Below, piece after piece: positions 1 to 9,824 of a stretch of 64,000 nucleotides of DNA. The DNA lies in the NCBI GenBank assembly GCA_009781005.1, contig WQYX01000002.1, positions 62,001 through 126,000 on the forward strand, given 5' to 3'. The position numbers were made by a program, and so were the translations under genes. The first letter of the stretch is position 1. Every line of letters begins with the position of its first letter. The stretch is from Polyangiaceae bacterium (GTDB lineage: Bacteria; Myxococcota_A; Polyangia; Polyangiales; Polyangiaceae). Under the pieces are notes generated by a model. That model saw nothing but the letters and a program-made list of their open reading frames with translations, did no database searches and was not told the DNA's origin.

Positions 1-761
1 GCTTTGGTTTTTTCCCATTGGCCCCACGTGTAAACGGAGTCGCCGAACTCCATTCCCGCCAGCTCGTATCCCCACCTCATGAAAGCACCTTCGGTGAATT
101 TCATGATGTTTCCCTTGTGAACGAACGTGACGCTCTTGCGCTTATTGGCAATTGCATATTTGATGGCCGCGCGAACGAGGCGGTCGGTGCCCTCGTGGCT
201 GACGGGTTTGACGCCCACGCCCGCAGAGTGCGGAAATCGAATTTTCTTATAGTCCTTCGGAAATTCTTTTTCGATGAAGGAGAGAACCTTTTCGGCCTCC
301 GGGCTCCCGCTCTCCCACTCGATCCCCGCGTAGATATCCTCCGTATTCTCACGAAAGATCACCATGTCGACATCCTCGGGGCGACGTACGGGGCTTGGTA
401 CGCCTTTGAACCAGCGTACCGGGCGCAGGCATACGTAGAGATCGAGAAGCTGGCGGAGTGCAACGTTCAAGGAACGAATGCCGCCACCAATGGGCGTGGT
501 GAGGGGTCCTTTGATCCCAACGAGGTATTTGCGAAATGCCTCGACCGTCTCGTCGGGCAACCAGTTCCCCGTCGCCTTGAATGCCTTTTCGCCAGCGAGA
601 ACTTCGAACCAGTCGACCTTACGCTTGCCGCCATAAGCTTTTTCGACTGCGGCATCGAACACGCGCACGCTGGCGCGCCAGATGTCGCGCCCGGTGCCGT
701 CACCCTCGATGAAAGGGACGATCGGGTGATCTGGAACGTTTAGCTTATTTCCTGAACCCAT
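1..761 (-). CDS. icd: NADP-dependent isocitrate dehydrogenase, N-terminal part (runs off left edge)
   Basis: TCA-cycle enzyme that decarboxylates isocitrate to 2-oxoglutarate with NADP+; cytoplasmic. It is absent from the ORF track because its 3' end lies outside the window. Reading the complement from the ATG at 761 gives about 253 residues beginning [20 protein letters not shown]. The nucleotide/metal region GDGTG follows at about residue 20. The substrate loop [13 protein letters not shown] includes the Ser equivalent to the AceK-phosphorylated Ser113 of E. coli. Further on are [29 protein letters not shown] and [19 protein letters not shown], all typical of the E. coli-type homodimer. The start lies about 135 bp from the divergent secreted protein, so the two may share a promoter region. 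Family assignment is very secure; only the C-terminal 40 percent is unseen. Confidence 0.96.
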   Translation of the reverse strand, partial: MGSGNKLNVPDHPIVPFIEGDGTGRDIWRASVRVFDAAVEKAYGGKRKVDWFEVLAGEKAFKATGNWLPDETVEAFRKYLVGIKGPLTTPIGGGIRSLNVALRQLLDLYVCLRPVRWFKGVPSPVRRPEDVDMVIFRENTEDIYAGIEWESGSPEAEKVLSFIEKEFPKDYKKIRFPHSAGVGVKPVSHEGTDRLVRAAIKYAIANKRKSVTFVHKGNIMKFTEGAFMRWGYELAGMEFGDSVYTWGQWEKTK

Positions 762-897
762 CGTGATTGGCATACCTGTAGGCGTAGACATCGGAAACCT
801 CCGGGGGAAATGCCGATGGCGTAACACGGTCTCGGGCCTCGGCGAAAGAGGCACGCGTCAACCCAGCCAGCATAAAGCCGACTACAGTGTCTCGCGC

Positions 898-3800
898 ATG
901 AGAGTTCGAAAAGCGGCGGCGTCCGTTCGGCGGATGTCCAAGCTTGTCATCCTGCTCGGAATTGCCGCAGCCCTGTCCGTACTCACACCGGCGAGAGCGG
1001 GCAGCGGTGCGACCGTCGCGCGCGCAGCATCCACCCAGCGCTTCACCGCCGAAACACCCGACGCGATCATCGACGCACATCGTCAACGCGTCCTCTCCGC
1101 GAAGAATGAAGAGGATGCGATCTCGTCACTTTCCGTCATCGCGTGGGTGATGAGTCGTGCGAGTGCAGGTGTCGCCGAGCGCGCTATCGCGGATATCGCG
1201 AATGCTTCGACCGTACCGGCAGAAATTCGAAGCGAAGCCGCGATGCTCGCGCGTGCACTCGCGGACGACGAGAGAACGATCGCGGGGATCGATAAAGCGC
1301 GCGCCCTTGGCATCGTCACCGACGTTGCCGTGCTCGGTCCATTCCGCGACACGGGCGGCGGCCTCGATTCGCGCGATGGACCGGAACGCACGCCGGGCGC
1401 GGCAGGCGCAGCGACGTTCACCGATCTGCGCGCGCCGTATTCGTGGGGCAGCGTGGAGGTTGGCTGGCGAGCGATCCCTCACGTCTTCGCGCAAGCGCGA
1501 GGCATACCGCTCGATTTGTTCGTCCACCCGCGACGCGAGAGCTGCTCGTTCGTTGCCTCGAAGATTCACCTCGATGCGCCGAAGTCGATCATCGTTCGGC
1601 TCGCCGCGTCGGGGCAGGCGCGCCTCGCATTCGACGGCGTCGACGTTGGCAAGAGCGACGACGTCCATGCTCTCGGCCGCTTCGATCGCCTCGCCGCGCG
1701 CATCGATGCAACGGCGGGCAGTCACATCGTCTACGCGAAGATCTGCGCGGGTGCACTCGAAGACTCGGGGCTCGTGCGCTTACGCATCACCGATGCGAAC
1801 CACGCGCCGCTGCGTCTCGTAGCATCGGCCGACCTGGCGCTCCACGACGGCGAAATCATCCCGTGGGAAAAAGCAAAGGTTCAGAAGATGACGACGCCCC
1901 TCGCGCGCGTCCTCGCACCGACGAGAGACTCTGCGGATGCCCTGCTCGACGCGGCCATCGTCCGGACGATGGCCGGCGCGGACGACCTGAAGAGCCCGCG
2001 CGCCGCCGGCGAGCTCGACGCATTCTTGCAGCACGAAGATCTCGATGCCGATCGCGTTGCCATGGCTGCCTGGGTCTCGCCCTCGGGCGCAGACAAAAGC
2101 GCACGCATGTATCATGCACGTTCTTTGGCGGGCAAGACCAGCGACGCCGTCACGAGCTCGTTCGTCGATCGCCGCCTCGTTGAGCTGCACCTCGAGAACG
2201 GGATGGAGGACTGGGCGATCGCAACCTTGCGAGGTACCCACATCGACAAGAAGAGAGACTCCGAAGCGGTGCTTCTCGGCGCGCGTGCGCTGGGCGGGTT
2301 GTTTGTGGATACGCTTGCGATCCAAGCATTCCGCAACCTCGCAACGGCGTTCCACGCCGCGCCCGAGCAGGTCTCGAACGCACTCGTCCTCGAGCTCGTA
2401 AGCCTCGCGCGAATCTACGACAAGAAGACGTGGACGGCGGCGTCGATCGAGCTCGCTCGGCGCGGCATCCGCGGCAAAGTTCTCGTCAATGCGATGGGGG
2501 CCCGGGGCAAAGACGACGTCGTCAAGGCCGCCATCGATGGCTTTGCGGGCGGAATCTACGACGCCGACGAAGCTTGCTCCATCGCGGAGCACGTGAGCGA
2601 TGCGGGCGCGCACGACGTCGCTGCTCGCCTTTACAGCACGCTCGTTGGATGGGCGCCGAACCGCGCCGAAGGGTGGGCGGGTCTTGCGCGCGAGATGTCG
2701 GCGCTGCCGAGATCCGACGAGACCTCGCAGAAAATCCTCCTCGCATTGCAGCGCGCGCGAGAGCTGTCTCCCGGCGACGCGAAGGTTCGCGCGGAGCTCG
2801 CGCTGCGTCTCGGCGCCGGCAAGCACGACACGAAGAAAGAACCGGCTGACGACGAGCGCTGGCTCACGGCAACCGAGACCATTCTCGCGCGCCGCAAGGG
2901 TATCCCCGCGGGCAACGCGCCGCCCGACGTCGCGGATCGCATGCTTCATTGGTTGCGCGCCGTGCGCACGCACGCCGATCACCGCGTCTCGCAGCTCATT
3001 CAGTACGCACGCGAAATCGTGATCGCGCCGCGCACGCAGCAGGGTCTCGTCGAGACGCTACCGCAAGAAGGAGATCTCACCGAGATCTTGCGCGCGCGCA
3101 TTCACAAAAAAAATGGCGGCGTTGCCTTCCCCGTCGAAGAGCACAACGACGGCGCCTCTCCGCGCATAAGTTGGCCGGAGCTCGAGCCCGGCGACACCGT
3201 CGAAGTCGTCATCCGTCAGTGGACGGCCGCAGCCGTTGGCGGCCGCGGCGATGCTCCGTACTTCTTCATGGACTACGCGGGTGGGACCGCCTCGCATCCG
3301 CTTCTCTACAACCACGTCGTCGTCGAGACGTTGCCGGGCCGCCCGCTCTACATCGATATCGTTCACAACGAACTCGCACCGCCAAAGCGCATCGAGCGAG
3401 ACGAACGCGGAATGCACGTCACGGAATTCATTTGGGAACATCCTGCGGTCGTTCCCGAAGAGCCGCTCGCACCCGAGCTCACCGAGACCACACCGGTCGT
3501 CGTTGGCTCCACGTTCAAGTCGTGGGCAGACTTTCGCAAGTGGTACGCCGAAGCCACGCGCGGCTTCACCGATCCAGACGACGAAGTTCGTCGCATCGCG
3601 CGGGAGCTGACGAAAGGCAAGACTTCGCGCGAAGACAAGCTCCGCGCGATCTTCGATTTCGTCTCGGACGACATCCGCTATGTCAACTACGTCAGCGGCG
3701 AATTTTGGCTGCCGAATCGTCCGCAGCAATTGCTCGCGCGCCGCGAAGGCGATTGCGACGACAAAGCGATCCTCCTCATCACGCTCCTTCGTGCTGTTGG

Positions 3801-4728
3801 TATCGAGGCCGAAGAAGTCCTCGTGCAGACGCGCATGACCGGACAACCCTCCGTGCTTCTCGCGAAGAATGCCGCGGTACCGCTCTTCGATCACGGCATC
3901 GCGTTCTTGCCTGGACCCGACGGCGGAACGTATCTCGATGCGACGAGCCCCGAGTCGCGTCTTGGTCCCATCCCGTCGATGGACGCACGGGCCGTTGCAC
4001 TGCGCATGAATGGCCCGCCCGAGATCGTTTCGCTTCCAGCAAGCTCACCGGACCATCACGGCAGCGACGTGACATGGACACTCGCACTCGCGCCGGATGG
4101 CAGCGGCGAGCTCACCGGCGAGGAGCGCCACTTCGGCGACAGCGCGTTCTGGCTGCGCACGAACCTCTCGCAAGCCGACGCGCGCAAGCAGTACGTGGAA
4201 GATACACTCATTGGACCGTGGTTTTCGACCATCGACGTCGACAAAGAAATCGACTTCCAAAGCAATCTCGAGGGCGGTCAGGCAAAGGTGAAGTACAAAG
4301 CGAAGTCGCGCGCTGTCGCGCGTCGCGAGGGGAGCGATCTCGTCGTGTCCTTGTCACCGAGCAACACCTTCGGCTCGTCGCTCGCGCCGCTACCAACGCG
4401 ATCGCTGCCGGTGCAGCTTCCATCTTCGCTTGCACCGAGCCATCAAAATCGCACGATGCGCATCGTCGCGCCGGCGGGTTATGTGTGGGGCGAGCTTCCA
4501 CCGGGCGGCGACGCAGACAGTCCGGAGGGAAGTTCCTTCGGCCATGCGCATCTCGAGATCAGGCGTGATCCAAAAGAATCGCGCGTGCTCCTCATCGAGC
4601 GAAGCCTCGTTTTCGATCGAGACCTCATCGCTGTAGGCAAGTACGCATCATGGCGAAAGTGGATTTTGCAGGTGGACGCGCTGATGCACAGGGAAGTGCG
4701 CCTCGTGCCTGCAGGAGCCGCCAAGTGA
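898..4728 (+). CDS. Secreted DUF3857/transglutaminase-like protein, catalytic triad intact
   Basis: Large exported protein of about 1276 aa. The N-terminus is basic and then hydrophobic (LVILLGIAAALSVLTPARA), a Sec signal peptide. The ORF is open from 763, but ATGs at 898 (MRVRK) or 934 (MSKLV) are the plausible starts; I chose 898 and 934 is about as likely. The middle is helical and TPR-like. The C-terminal third has a DUF3857-like beta region (about 750-880), then a transglutaminase core with Cys in REGDCDDKAILL, followed by FDHGIAF and YLDATSPESRLG, matching the Cys-His-Asp triad. Bacterial DUF3857/transglutaminase proteins are periplasmic and poorly characterised; peptidase or crosslinking activity is inference. 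It is followed by a paralogue that overlaps it (GTGA), so the two are co-translated. Confidence 0.85.
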   Translation: MRVRKAAASVRRMSKLVILLGIAAALSVLTPARAGSGATVARAASTQRFTAETPDAIIDAHRQRVLSAKNEEDAISSLSVIAWVMSRASAGVAERAIADIANASTVPAEIRSEAAMLARALADDERTIAGIDKARALGIVTDVAVLGPFRDTGGGLDSRDGPERTPGAAGAATFTDLRAPYSWGSVEVGWRAIPHVFAQARGIPLDLFVHPRRESCSFVASKIHLDAPKSIIVRLAASGQARLAFDGVDVGKSDDVHALGRFDRLAARIDATAGSHIVYAKICAGALEDSGLVRLRITDANHAPLRLVASADLALHDGEIIPWEKAKVQKMTTPLARVLAPTRDSADALLDAAIVRTMAGADDLKSPRAAGELDAFLQHEDLDADRVAMAAWVSPSGADKSARMYHARSLAGKTSDAVTSSFVDRRLVELHLENGMEDWAIATLRGTHIDKKRDSEAVLLGARALGGLFVDTLAIQAFRNLATAFHAAPEQVSNALVLELVSLARIYDKKTWTAASIELARRGIRGKVLVNAMGARGKDDVVKAAIDGFAGGIYDADEACSIAEHVSDAGAHDVAARLYSTLVGWAPNRAEGWAGLAREMSALPRSDETSQKILLALQRARELSPGDAKVRAELALRLGAGKHDTKKEPADDERWLTATETILARRKGIPAGNAPPDVADRMLHWLRAVRTHADHRVSQLIQYAREIVIAPRTQQGLVETLPQEGDLTEILRARIHKKNGGVAFPVEEHNDGASPRISWPELEPGDTVEVVIRQWTAAAVGGRGDAPYFFMDYAGGTASHPLLYNHVVVETLPGRPLYIDIVHNELAPPKRIERDERGMHVTEFIWEHPAVVPEEPLAPELTETTPVVVGSTFKSWADFRKWYAEATRGFTDPDDEVRRIARELTKGKTSREDKLRAIFDFVSDDIRYVNYVSGEFWLPNRPQQLLARREGDCDDKAILLITLLRAVGIEAEEVLVQTRMTGQPSVLLAKNAAVPLFDHGIAFLPGPDGGTYLDATSPESRLGPIPSMDARAVALRMNGPPEIVSLPASSPDHHGSDVTWTLALAPDGSGELTGEERHFGDSAFWLRTNLSQADARKQYVEDTLIGPWFSTIDVDKEIDFQSNLEGGQAKVKYKAKSRAVARREGSDLVVSLSPSNTFGSSLAPLPTRSLPVQLPSSLAPSHQNRTMRIVAPAGYVWGELPPGGDADSPEGSSFGHAHLEIRRDPKESRVLLIERSLVFDRDLIAVGKYASWRKWILQVDALMHREVRLVPAGAAK

Positions 4729-7700
4729 TCCGCGATCTCCGATTCTTGACGATCACGCTCTTGGCACTCGTCGCAGCATGCGGCGGCGCAACCAAACACG
4801 TGAAAGAGCCGTCAACGGACAGGCTATCGTCACCGCTCGTCGCGGCATTTCGCGAAGAAGCCATAGGCGATCAAGCCAAAGCCGTCGGGCTCTATGCGAA
4901 TGCGCTCGATCGCGCGGCGCAGACACCGGACGATCCGTCGAGCGTCGCGGTGATGATGGCTTCGCTCGACGCGCTCGTGCATCGAAACGTGAACGCGCTA
5001 TCGAGCTTCACGGCATCGAGCGCGCTGTCCGACCGAATCGATCCGGCGGCCCTCGCAAAAAGCGGCGGCAGCATCGAATCGCGCCTCGCGCATGTACAAG
5101 CCAATGCAAAGGGACCGTTCGCGGCGCCGCTCATTGCACGCGCGCGCCTCGCCCTCGCAGAACGCCGCGGAGACATCGACGCAACCAAAATGTTGCGTAA
5201 CCAGACGGGATGCGTGCGCGAAGCCACCGTCACGGGTCCCGTCGCATGGGCACCTGTGAGCGGCGTTCATCAACCGAGCGATCTCGATCGCGCCGACGCA
5301 CCACTTCCGCGACTCGGACCGCGGCTCGGTCCGTTCGCACCTGGCGCAACGCCCGCGGTGGTGCACGCGCTCGGTTGTCGACTTCCACTTTTTGCCGAGT
5401 CGAGTGTGAGCGGCGTGCGCGAAGTCGTCGTCGACGTCGACGTGAAGGCAAAAGGGATCATCGGCATCGGTCTCGAGTCGCCCGCTGCAGCGAGTCTTCG
5501 CGCAGGCGGCATCCTCGCGATCGATCGAGCGACCTCGGCCGGAACGGGAGCCGTCGTGCGCTTCGCGCGCGTGGAGGTGGATCGCCCGGGGACATTGCGG
5601 CTCGTCGCACGCGTCGGCGATGCCTTCAGCATGATCGGCATCGGCGCGTGGGACGAGAACGGCAAACCGCTCCGCGCGCAAGCTCCCACATCCGGCTCGC
5701 GCGCCAATGCATCCGCAACACGCGCCACCATGATCACGGCGTCTTCGCCGAAGACGGCCGACGATGTACTCACTGTCTCGCTCGGATTGCTTGCCGCGAA
5801 GGAAGGACGCGACGCCGAATCGCTATTGTATCCCGAGCTCGCGCGCGCAACGACGCCCCCCGAGCTCTTGCTCGCCTACGGACGCGCGGTGCTCACCGTG
5901 AAGGATCTGCCATCTGCCACGTCGATCGAGCGCGCACAGAGTGCGTTCGATCGCGTGCTCGACGCTTGGCCGAGTGCGTGGGAAGCCGTCATCGAACACG
6001 CTGCGCTCGCAGGCGCACGGCGGTCCACGTCGGAGGCTTGTTTTGAAGCACTCGCCGATCTCGACAAGACACTCTCCAAGCGCGCAGTGTCTGCACCCGC
6101 CATCGCCGCCGCATTCGAGGCCGCAACGGCGGGCCGAGAGTCACTTTACGATCGTGCGGCCGCGGCGTTCGATCGGGCCAAGATGGGTATTCCGAACACG
6201 CTGCTCTTACGTGACTCCGAACGCCTGACATTCGCGCGCACGGGCAGAGAAGACGCCGCTTTCGAGTGCGACGCTCATTCCGCAGCCGATCGCACGACGC
6301 TCGCCTGTTACGGCGCGCGCATCACCATCGGCGATCGCCAAGGCGCCAGCGTCGAACTCGAACATTTGCGCGCGCTCGCCGGAAGCTCGCAGCTCTATCT
6401 CTCGCTATCGTCGCGGGCCGCACTCGAGACTGGCGACATCGCGCAAGTGGCTCGCGACGTAAGCGAAATGAACCCCGGCGACCGAACACTCGCCGTACTC
6501 TACGCTGCAAAGGGGGACGCCACCGTCCCCGAGATCCTGAAGCTCGCCTCGATCACGCGCGACGCTCTGCGGGTGCTGCCCGGCATCCTTCGCGCTTCCG
6601 GTGACAATCCGCTCGCCGCGTGGGACGGCGTCGCGGAGAAGGTCACGTCGGAGAGCAACATCGATGCAGATCGCGACCGCGGTGCCGCGACCGAAGTGCT
6701 CGCTCATGACGAGACGTACATCGTCGACGAACGCGGCCTCGTGCACTTCGTCATGTTCGACGTGCGGCGCGTGATGGGCACGACCGACGTGGAGGCCAAC
6801 GCAGCGGCGGCAAGGCCGGTTCTTCACGGCAAAAGCACAATGTCTGTTTTACGCCGTCGCATCTTCAAAAAAGACGGACGAATTCTCTTGCCCGACAGAA
6901 CACCGAACGCGGCGCAGGATCATGCAGATCTCTCACAGCTCGAAGCCGGCGATGCCGTCGAGGCGATCTACGAGGGCTTCGCGCTGCCCGCCGGCATGGG
7001 CAACATCGGCATCGACACACCCGATCTGCTCCCCGAGCGCACGGCTGTGCAGAGTGCACGTATCGAGCTTCGCCTACCGCGCGGGCTCCAAGGTTCGCTG
7101 TGGAGCCACCCCATGCTCGGCAGCGCCCAAGAGCGCAGCGACGAACATCAGCGCGTGCTCGTCTGGACCATCAAAAATCAGCCCGTCCGCCGGATCGAAT
7201 CCGGAGTGCCGAAGATGGACCGCAACGTCGCCGTTAGCTTTTCGACGACCCAATGGGCCGACGTTGCGCGCGGGCTCGAGAACACGATGGAATCGCTCGA
7301 CACGAAGGATCCCGAGGTCATGGCGTGGGCGCGCGAAGCCGCCAACGGCATGCCGAAGTCGCGCGCCCTCGTCGAAGCCGTCGTTGCGAAATCTGGTCAG
7401 ACCGTCAAAGAAGCGTCCGGCGTCGCACTCGCCAACATGGACCTCGAGAGCAACGCAGGGCAAACGATGACCGCGCGTACGGTGCTCACCGCACGCGAAG
7501 GGAGCCGCACCCTGCTCATCGTGCAGGCGTTGCGTGATCTCGGCATCCCCACCGACGTCGTCATCGCCGAGAACGAACCGCTCAGCGATAGCGCGTCGTT
7601 TCCCCCACATCTTAGTCGTTTCATGCATCCGCTCGCGATCGCGCACGTACCGGATCCGAACAAGCCCGGGGTCTTCCACGAAACGTGGATTGATGCCGAC

Positions 7701-8501
7701 GTCTCTGGTCCCCCTTTGCCTGCCGGGCGCATCTCGCCGGAGCTCCGGGGGCGCAGCGCGCTCTTTGCAGACGGACGCATTCAGCCGCTGCCCGCCATCG
7801 CGATAAGCACCGAACGCGATGAAATCGACGAGCACCTGGTCGTCGATGATCAAGGCAACGCGAAAGGCGTGATCACGGTTCTTCTTCGGGGGCGCGCAGC
7901 GCAAGATCTCGCCGAAGCGCTCGTGAACCTCGTCGGCCTGGAGCGCCAGCGCGCGCTGCGAGGCATTGCGCTTGGCTTCATGCCATTTGCCACAGTCGAC
8001 AAAGTCGAACTCACGTCCTCCGAAGGCAGTTGGCAGATCGCCGTTCGCGCCGAATTCACCGCGCCCGCCTACGCACAAATCGAAGGCCAGAAGGCTGCGT
8101 CACGTACGTGGGTTTTGCCGGGAATGGATCCGATTCACCACGTCTTCCCGCGTCCGTACGTTTCAACGCTTGCATCGAGTTACGCGACCGAGGCCGCGAG
8201 AGAAAGCGCACTCGCGATTCTTCGTGCGACGCAATACCGTGTACGAAGACGCATCGAGCTCCCGGAGAATGCAAAGATTGTCCGCGCGCCGATATCCTTC
8301 GATGGCAAAGGTCCGCTTTTGTCCGCGTCGCGCAAATTCCAAATCACCGGAACGAATATCGAAGAAGACTTCACTCTCGAGATATCGACCGGCACCGTCG
8401 CACGCGAGCACTACGAACAATTCGTGAACGCCGCGCAACGCACGGATGACGCTTTTCGTGCAAGCACCCGCGTGAAATGGGGTAGAACCCCCGCACCATG
8501 A
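4725..8501 (+). CDS. Lipoprotein paralogue of the upstream transglutaminase-like protein, catalytic Cys missing
   Basis: About 1258 aa. The start is GTG 4725, overlapping the previous stop (GTGA), with an AGGAG-type ribosome site (caggag) 7-8 nt upstream; the ORF-track ATG at 4650 lies inside the previous gene. A lipobox, LALVAAC, follows a short hydrophobic stretch, so this is a lipoprotein. Domain order parallels its neighbour: a long helical repeat region, then a beta region (GDAVEAIYEGFALP), then a transglutaminase-like fold. Where the neighbour has REGDCDDKAILLITLLR, this protein has REGSRTLLIVQALRDLGI, so the Cys and the following acidic residues are absent. The later Asp (TWIDADVSGP) remains. 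It is probably a non-catalytic partner or scaffold; that role is inference. Confidence 0.82.
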   Translation: MIRDLRFLTITLLALVAACGGATKHVKEPSTDRLSSPLVAAFREEAIGDQAKAVGLYANALDRAAQTPDDPSSVAVMMASLDALVHRNVNALSSFTASSALSDRIDPAALAKSGGSIESRLAHVQANAKGPFAAPLIARARLALAERRGDIDATKMLRNQTGCVREATVTGPVAWAPVSGVHQPSDLDRADAPLPRLGPRLGPFAPGATPAVVHALGCRLPLFAESSVSGVREVVVDVDVKAKGIIGIGLESPAAASLRAGGILAIDRATSAGTGAVVRFARVEVDRPGTLRLVARVGDAFSMIGIGAWDENGKPLRAQAPTSGSRANASATRATMITASSPKTADDVLTVSLGLLAAKEGRDAESLLYPELARATTPPELLLAYGRAVLTVKDLPSATSIERAQSAFDRVLDAWPSAWEAVIEHAALAGARRSTSEACFEALADLDKTLSKRAVSAPAIAAAFEAATAGRESLYDRAAAAFDRAKMGIPNTLLLRDSERLTFARTGREDAAFECDAHSAADRTTLACYGARITIGDRQGASVELEHLRALAGSSQLYLSLSSRAALETGDIAQVARDVSEMNPGDRTLAVLYAAKGDATVPEILKLASITRDALRVLPGILRASGDNPLAAWDGVAEKVTSESNIDADRDRGAATEVLAHDETYIVDERGLVHFVMFDVRRVMGTTDVEANAAAARPVLHGKSTMSVLRRRIFKKDGRILLPDRTPNAAQDHADLSQLEAGDAVEAIYEGFALPAGMGNIGIDTPDLLPERTAVQSARIELRLPRGLQGSLWSHPMLGSAQERSDEHQRVLVWTIKNQPVRRIESGVPKMDRNVAVSFSTTQWADVARGLENTMESLDTKDPEVMAWAREAANGMPKSRALVEAVVAKSGQTVKEASGVALANMDLESNAGQTMTARTVLTAREGSRTLLIVQALRDLGIPTDVVIAENEPLSDSASFPPHLSRFMHPLAIAHVPDPNKPGVFHETWIDADVSGPPLPAGRISPELRGRSALFADGRIQPLPAIAISTERDEIDEHLVVDDQGNAKGVITVLLRGRAAQDLAEALVNLVGLERQRALRGIALGFMPFATVDKVELTSSEGSWQIAVRAEFTAPAYAQIEGQKAASRTWVLPGMDPIHHVFPRPYVSTLASSYATEAARESALAILRATQYRVRRRIELPENAKIVRAPISFDGKGPLLSASRKFQITGTNIEEDFTLEISTGTVAREHYEQFVNAAQRTDDAFRASTRVKWGRTPAP

Positions 8502-9244
8502 GCGGCCACTCGAAATGGGCAACAATCAAGCACAAGAAAGGCGTTGTCGACGCCAAGCGTGGCAAGCTCTTTACGAAACTCATCAAAGAACTCACGGTCG
8601 CCGCGCGCATGGGCGGCGGGGAGCCGGCGCATAACCCGCGGCTTCGCAAGGCCATCGCAGACGCCAAGGGCCAGTCGATGCCCGGCGATACCATCAAAAA
8701 TGCCATCAAGCGCGGCACGGGCGAAATCGAAGGCGTGTCTTACGAAGAAGTCCTCTACGAAGGCACGGGACCTGCGGGCACCCTCTTTCTGGTCGAAGCC
8801 ACGACGGACAATCGCAACCGAACGGTTGCGGAGATCAGGAAGGTCTTCGAAAAACATCATGGCAACCTGGGTGGCGCAGGCGCCGCCGCGTGGGCCTTCG
8901 ATCGGCGCGGCCTCATCACGATCGAAAAGCCCGCTGCCACCGAAGACCGTCTCATGGATGTCGCCGTGGGTGCAGGCGCCGAGGACTACGCCGACGACGG
9001 CGAAGTTTGGACGGTGACGACACCATCCGACGAGCTGCAGATCGTACTCGACGCGCTCGAAGCCGCGAAGATCGCTGTCAAGGCGTCGCAGGTGGGCTTC
9101 GTCCCGAAGAACAAAAAGTCCGTGAGCGGACGCGACGCCGAGGTGTGTATCGACCTCGCCGACGTGCTCGACGATCACGATGACGTGCAAAATGTCTACG
9201 CGGATTTCGACGTATCAGACGAGGACTTGGCAAAGCTCGCGTGA
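8498..9244 (+). CDS. yebC: YebC/PmpR-family (TACO1-like) protein
   Basis: 248 aa cytoplasmic protein, full family length. It starts MSGHSKWATIKHKKGVVDAKRGK, the family hallmark, with NPRLRKAIADAK, MPGDTIKNAIKRGTGE and YEGTGPAGTLFLVEATTDNRNRT in canonical order. The family was named as a transcriptional regulator, but members also act on the ribosome, relieving stalling at proline-rich stretches, as mitochondrial TACO1 does. The ATG overlaps the stop of the lipoprotein (ATGA), and the 3' end overlaps ruvC (GTGA). The yebC-ruvC arrangement is widespread in bacteria and supports both calls. Confidence 0.96.
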   Translation: MSGHSKWATIKHKKGVVDAKRGKLFTKLIKELTVAARMGGGEPAHNPRLRKAIADAKGQSMPGDTIKNAIKRGTGEIEGVSYEEVLYEGTGPAGTLFLVEATTDNRNRTVAEIRKVFEKHHGNLGGAGAAAWAFDRRGLITIEKPAATEDRLMDVAVGAGAEDYADDGEVWTVTTPSDELQIVLDALEAAKIAVKASQVGFVPKNKKSVSGRDAEVCIDLADVLDDHDDVQNVYADFDVSDEDLAKLA

Positions 9245-9783
9245 TCACCGCGCCGGCCAAGCGTAGCGACGGCGTAACTGTTCTCGGGCTCGATCCCGGC
9301 ACGCGCAACTTCGGCTGGGGCGTCGTCCGGCGCATCGGCACGCGCATCGTGCACGTCGCGCACGGCACGATTGCCGTTGGCGGGGACGCATCGCTCGGAG
9401 AGCGGCTCGTCGGCATCGAAGAAGCGCTCGTCGAAATCATCGCCGCGCACGCGCCCGACGAAGTAAGTATCGAGTCTTTGTTTTTCGCGAAGGACGCGCA
9501 AGCGGCCGCGAAGCTCGGTCATGCACGCGGAGTCGCGCTTCTCGTGTGCGCGCGCGCCGGGCTCACCGCGTTCGAATACGCCCCCGCTCGCGTGAAGCGC
9601 ACTGTGACGGGGTCGGGACGCGCCGACAAAGCGCAAGTTGCACAGATGATGCGCGTGCTGCTCGGGCTGCCCGTCACCCCGCATTCGGACGCCGCGGACG
9701 CCCTTGCCATCGCGGTCACGCATCTTCAAGGGCGCGCATTTCTTGGGACATCGTCGCATTCGGTGCGCGGCGCAATCCGCTAA
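9241..9783 (+). CDS. ruvC: Crossover junction endodeoxyribonuclease RuvC
   Basis: 180 aa Holliday-junction resolvase of the RuvABC recombination system. The GTG start at 9241 overlaps the yebC stop. RNase-H-fold acidic residues are visible: Asp in VLGLDPGTRNFGWGVV, Glu in VSIESLFFAKD, and the C-terminal HSDAADALAIAVTH Asp residues. QAAAKLGHARGVALLVCA is also typical. The short C-terminal tail after LQGRAFLG is normal. ruvA and ruvB, often adjacent, are not in this window; lolA follows instead. The enzyme introduces symmetric nicks at four-way junctions with divalent metal. Confidence 0.96.
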   Translation: MITAPAKRSDGVTVLGLDPGTRNFGWGVVRRIGTRIVHVAHGTIAVGGDASLGERLVGIEEALVEIIAAHAPDEVSIESLFFAKDAQAAAKLGHARGVALLVCARAGLTAFEYAPARVKRTVTGSGRADKAQVAQMMRVLLGLPVTPHSDAADALAIAVTHLQGRAFLGTSSHSVRGAIR

Positions 9784-9824
9784 ACCATTTGCGCCGTGGT
9801 CTAGCTCGCAATATTGCATTCATC

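Noticed and set aside
763-897. ORF extension upstream of the transglutaminase-like protein
   Set aside because: The hydrophobic signal peptide begins at about 934-960; the upstream codons carry no family signal and sit in the divergent promoter gap.
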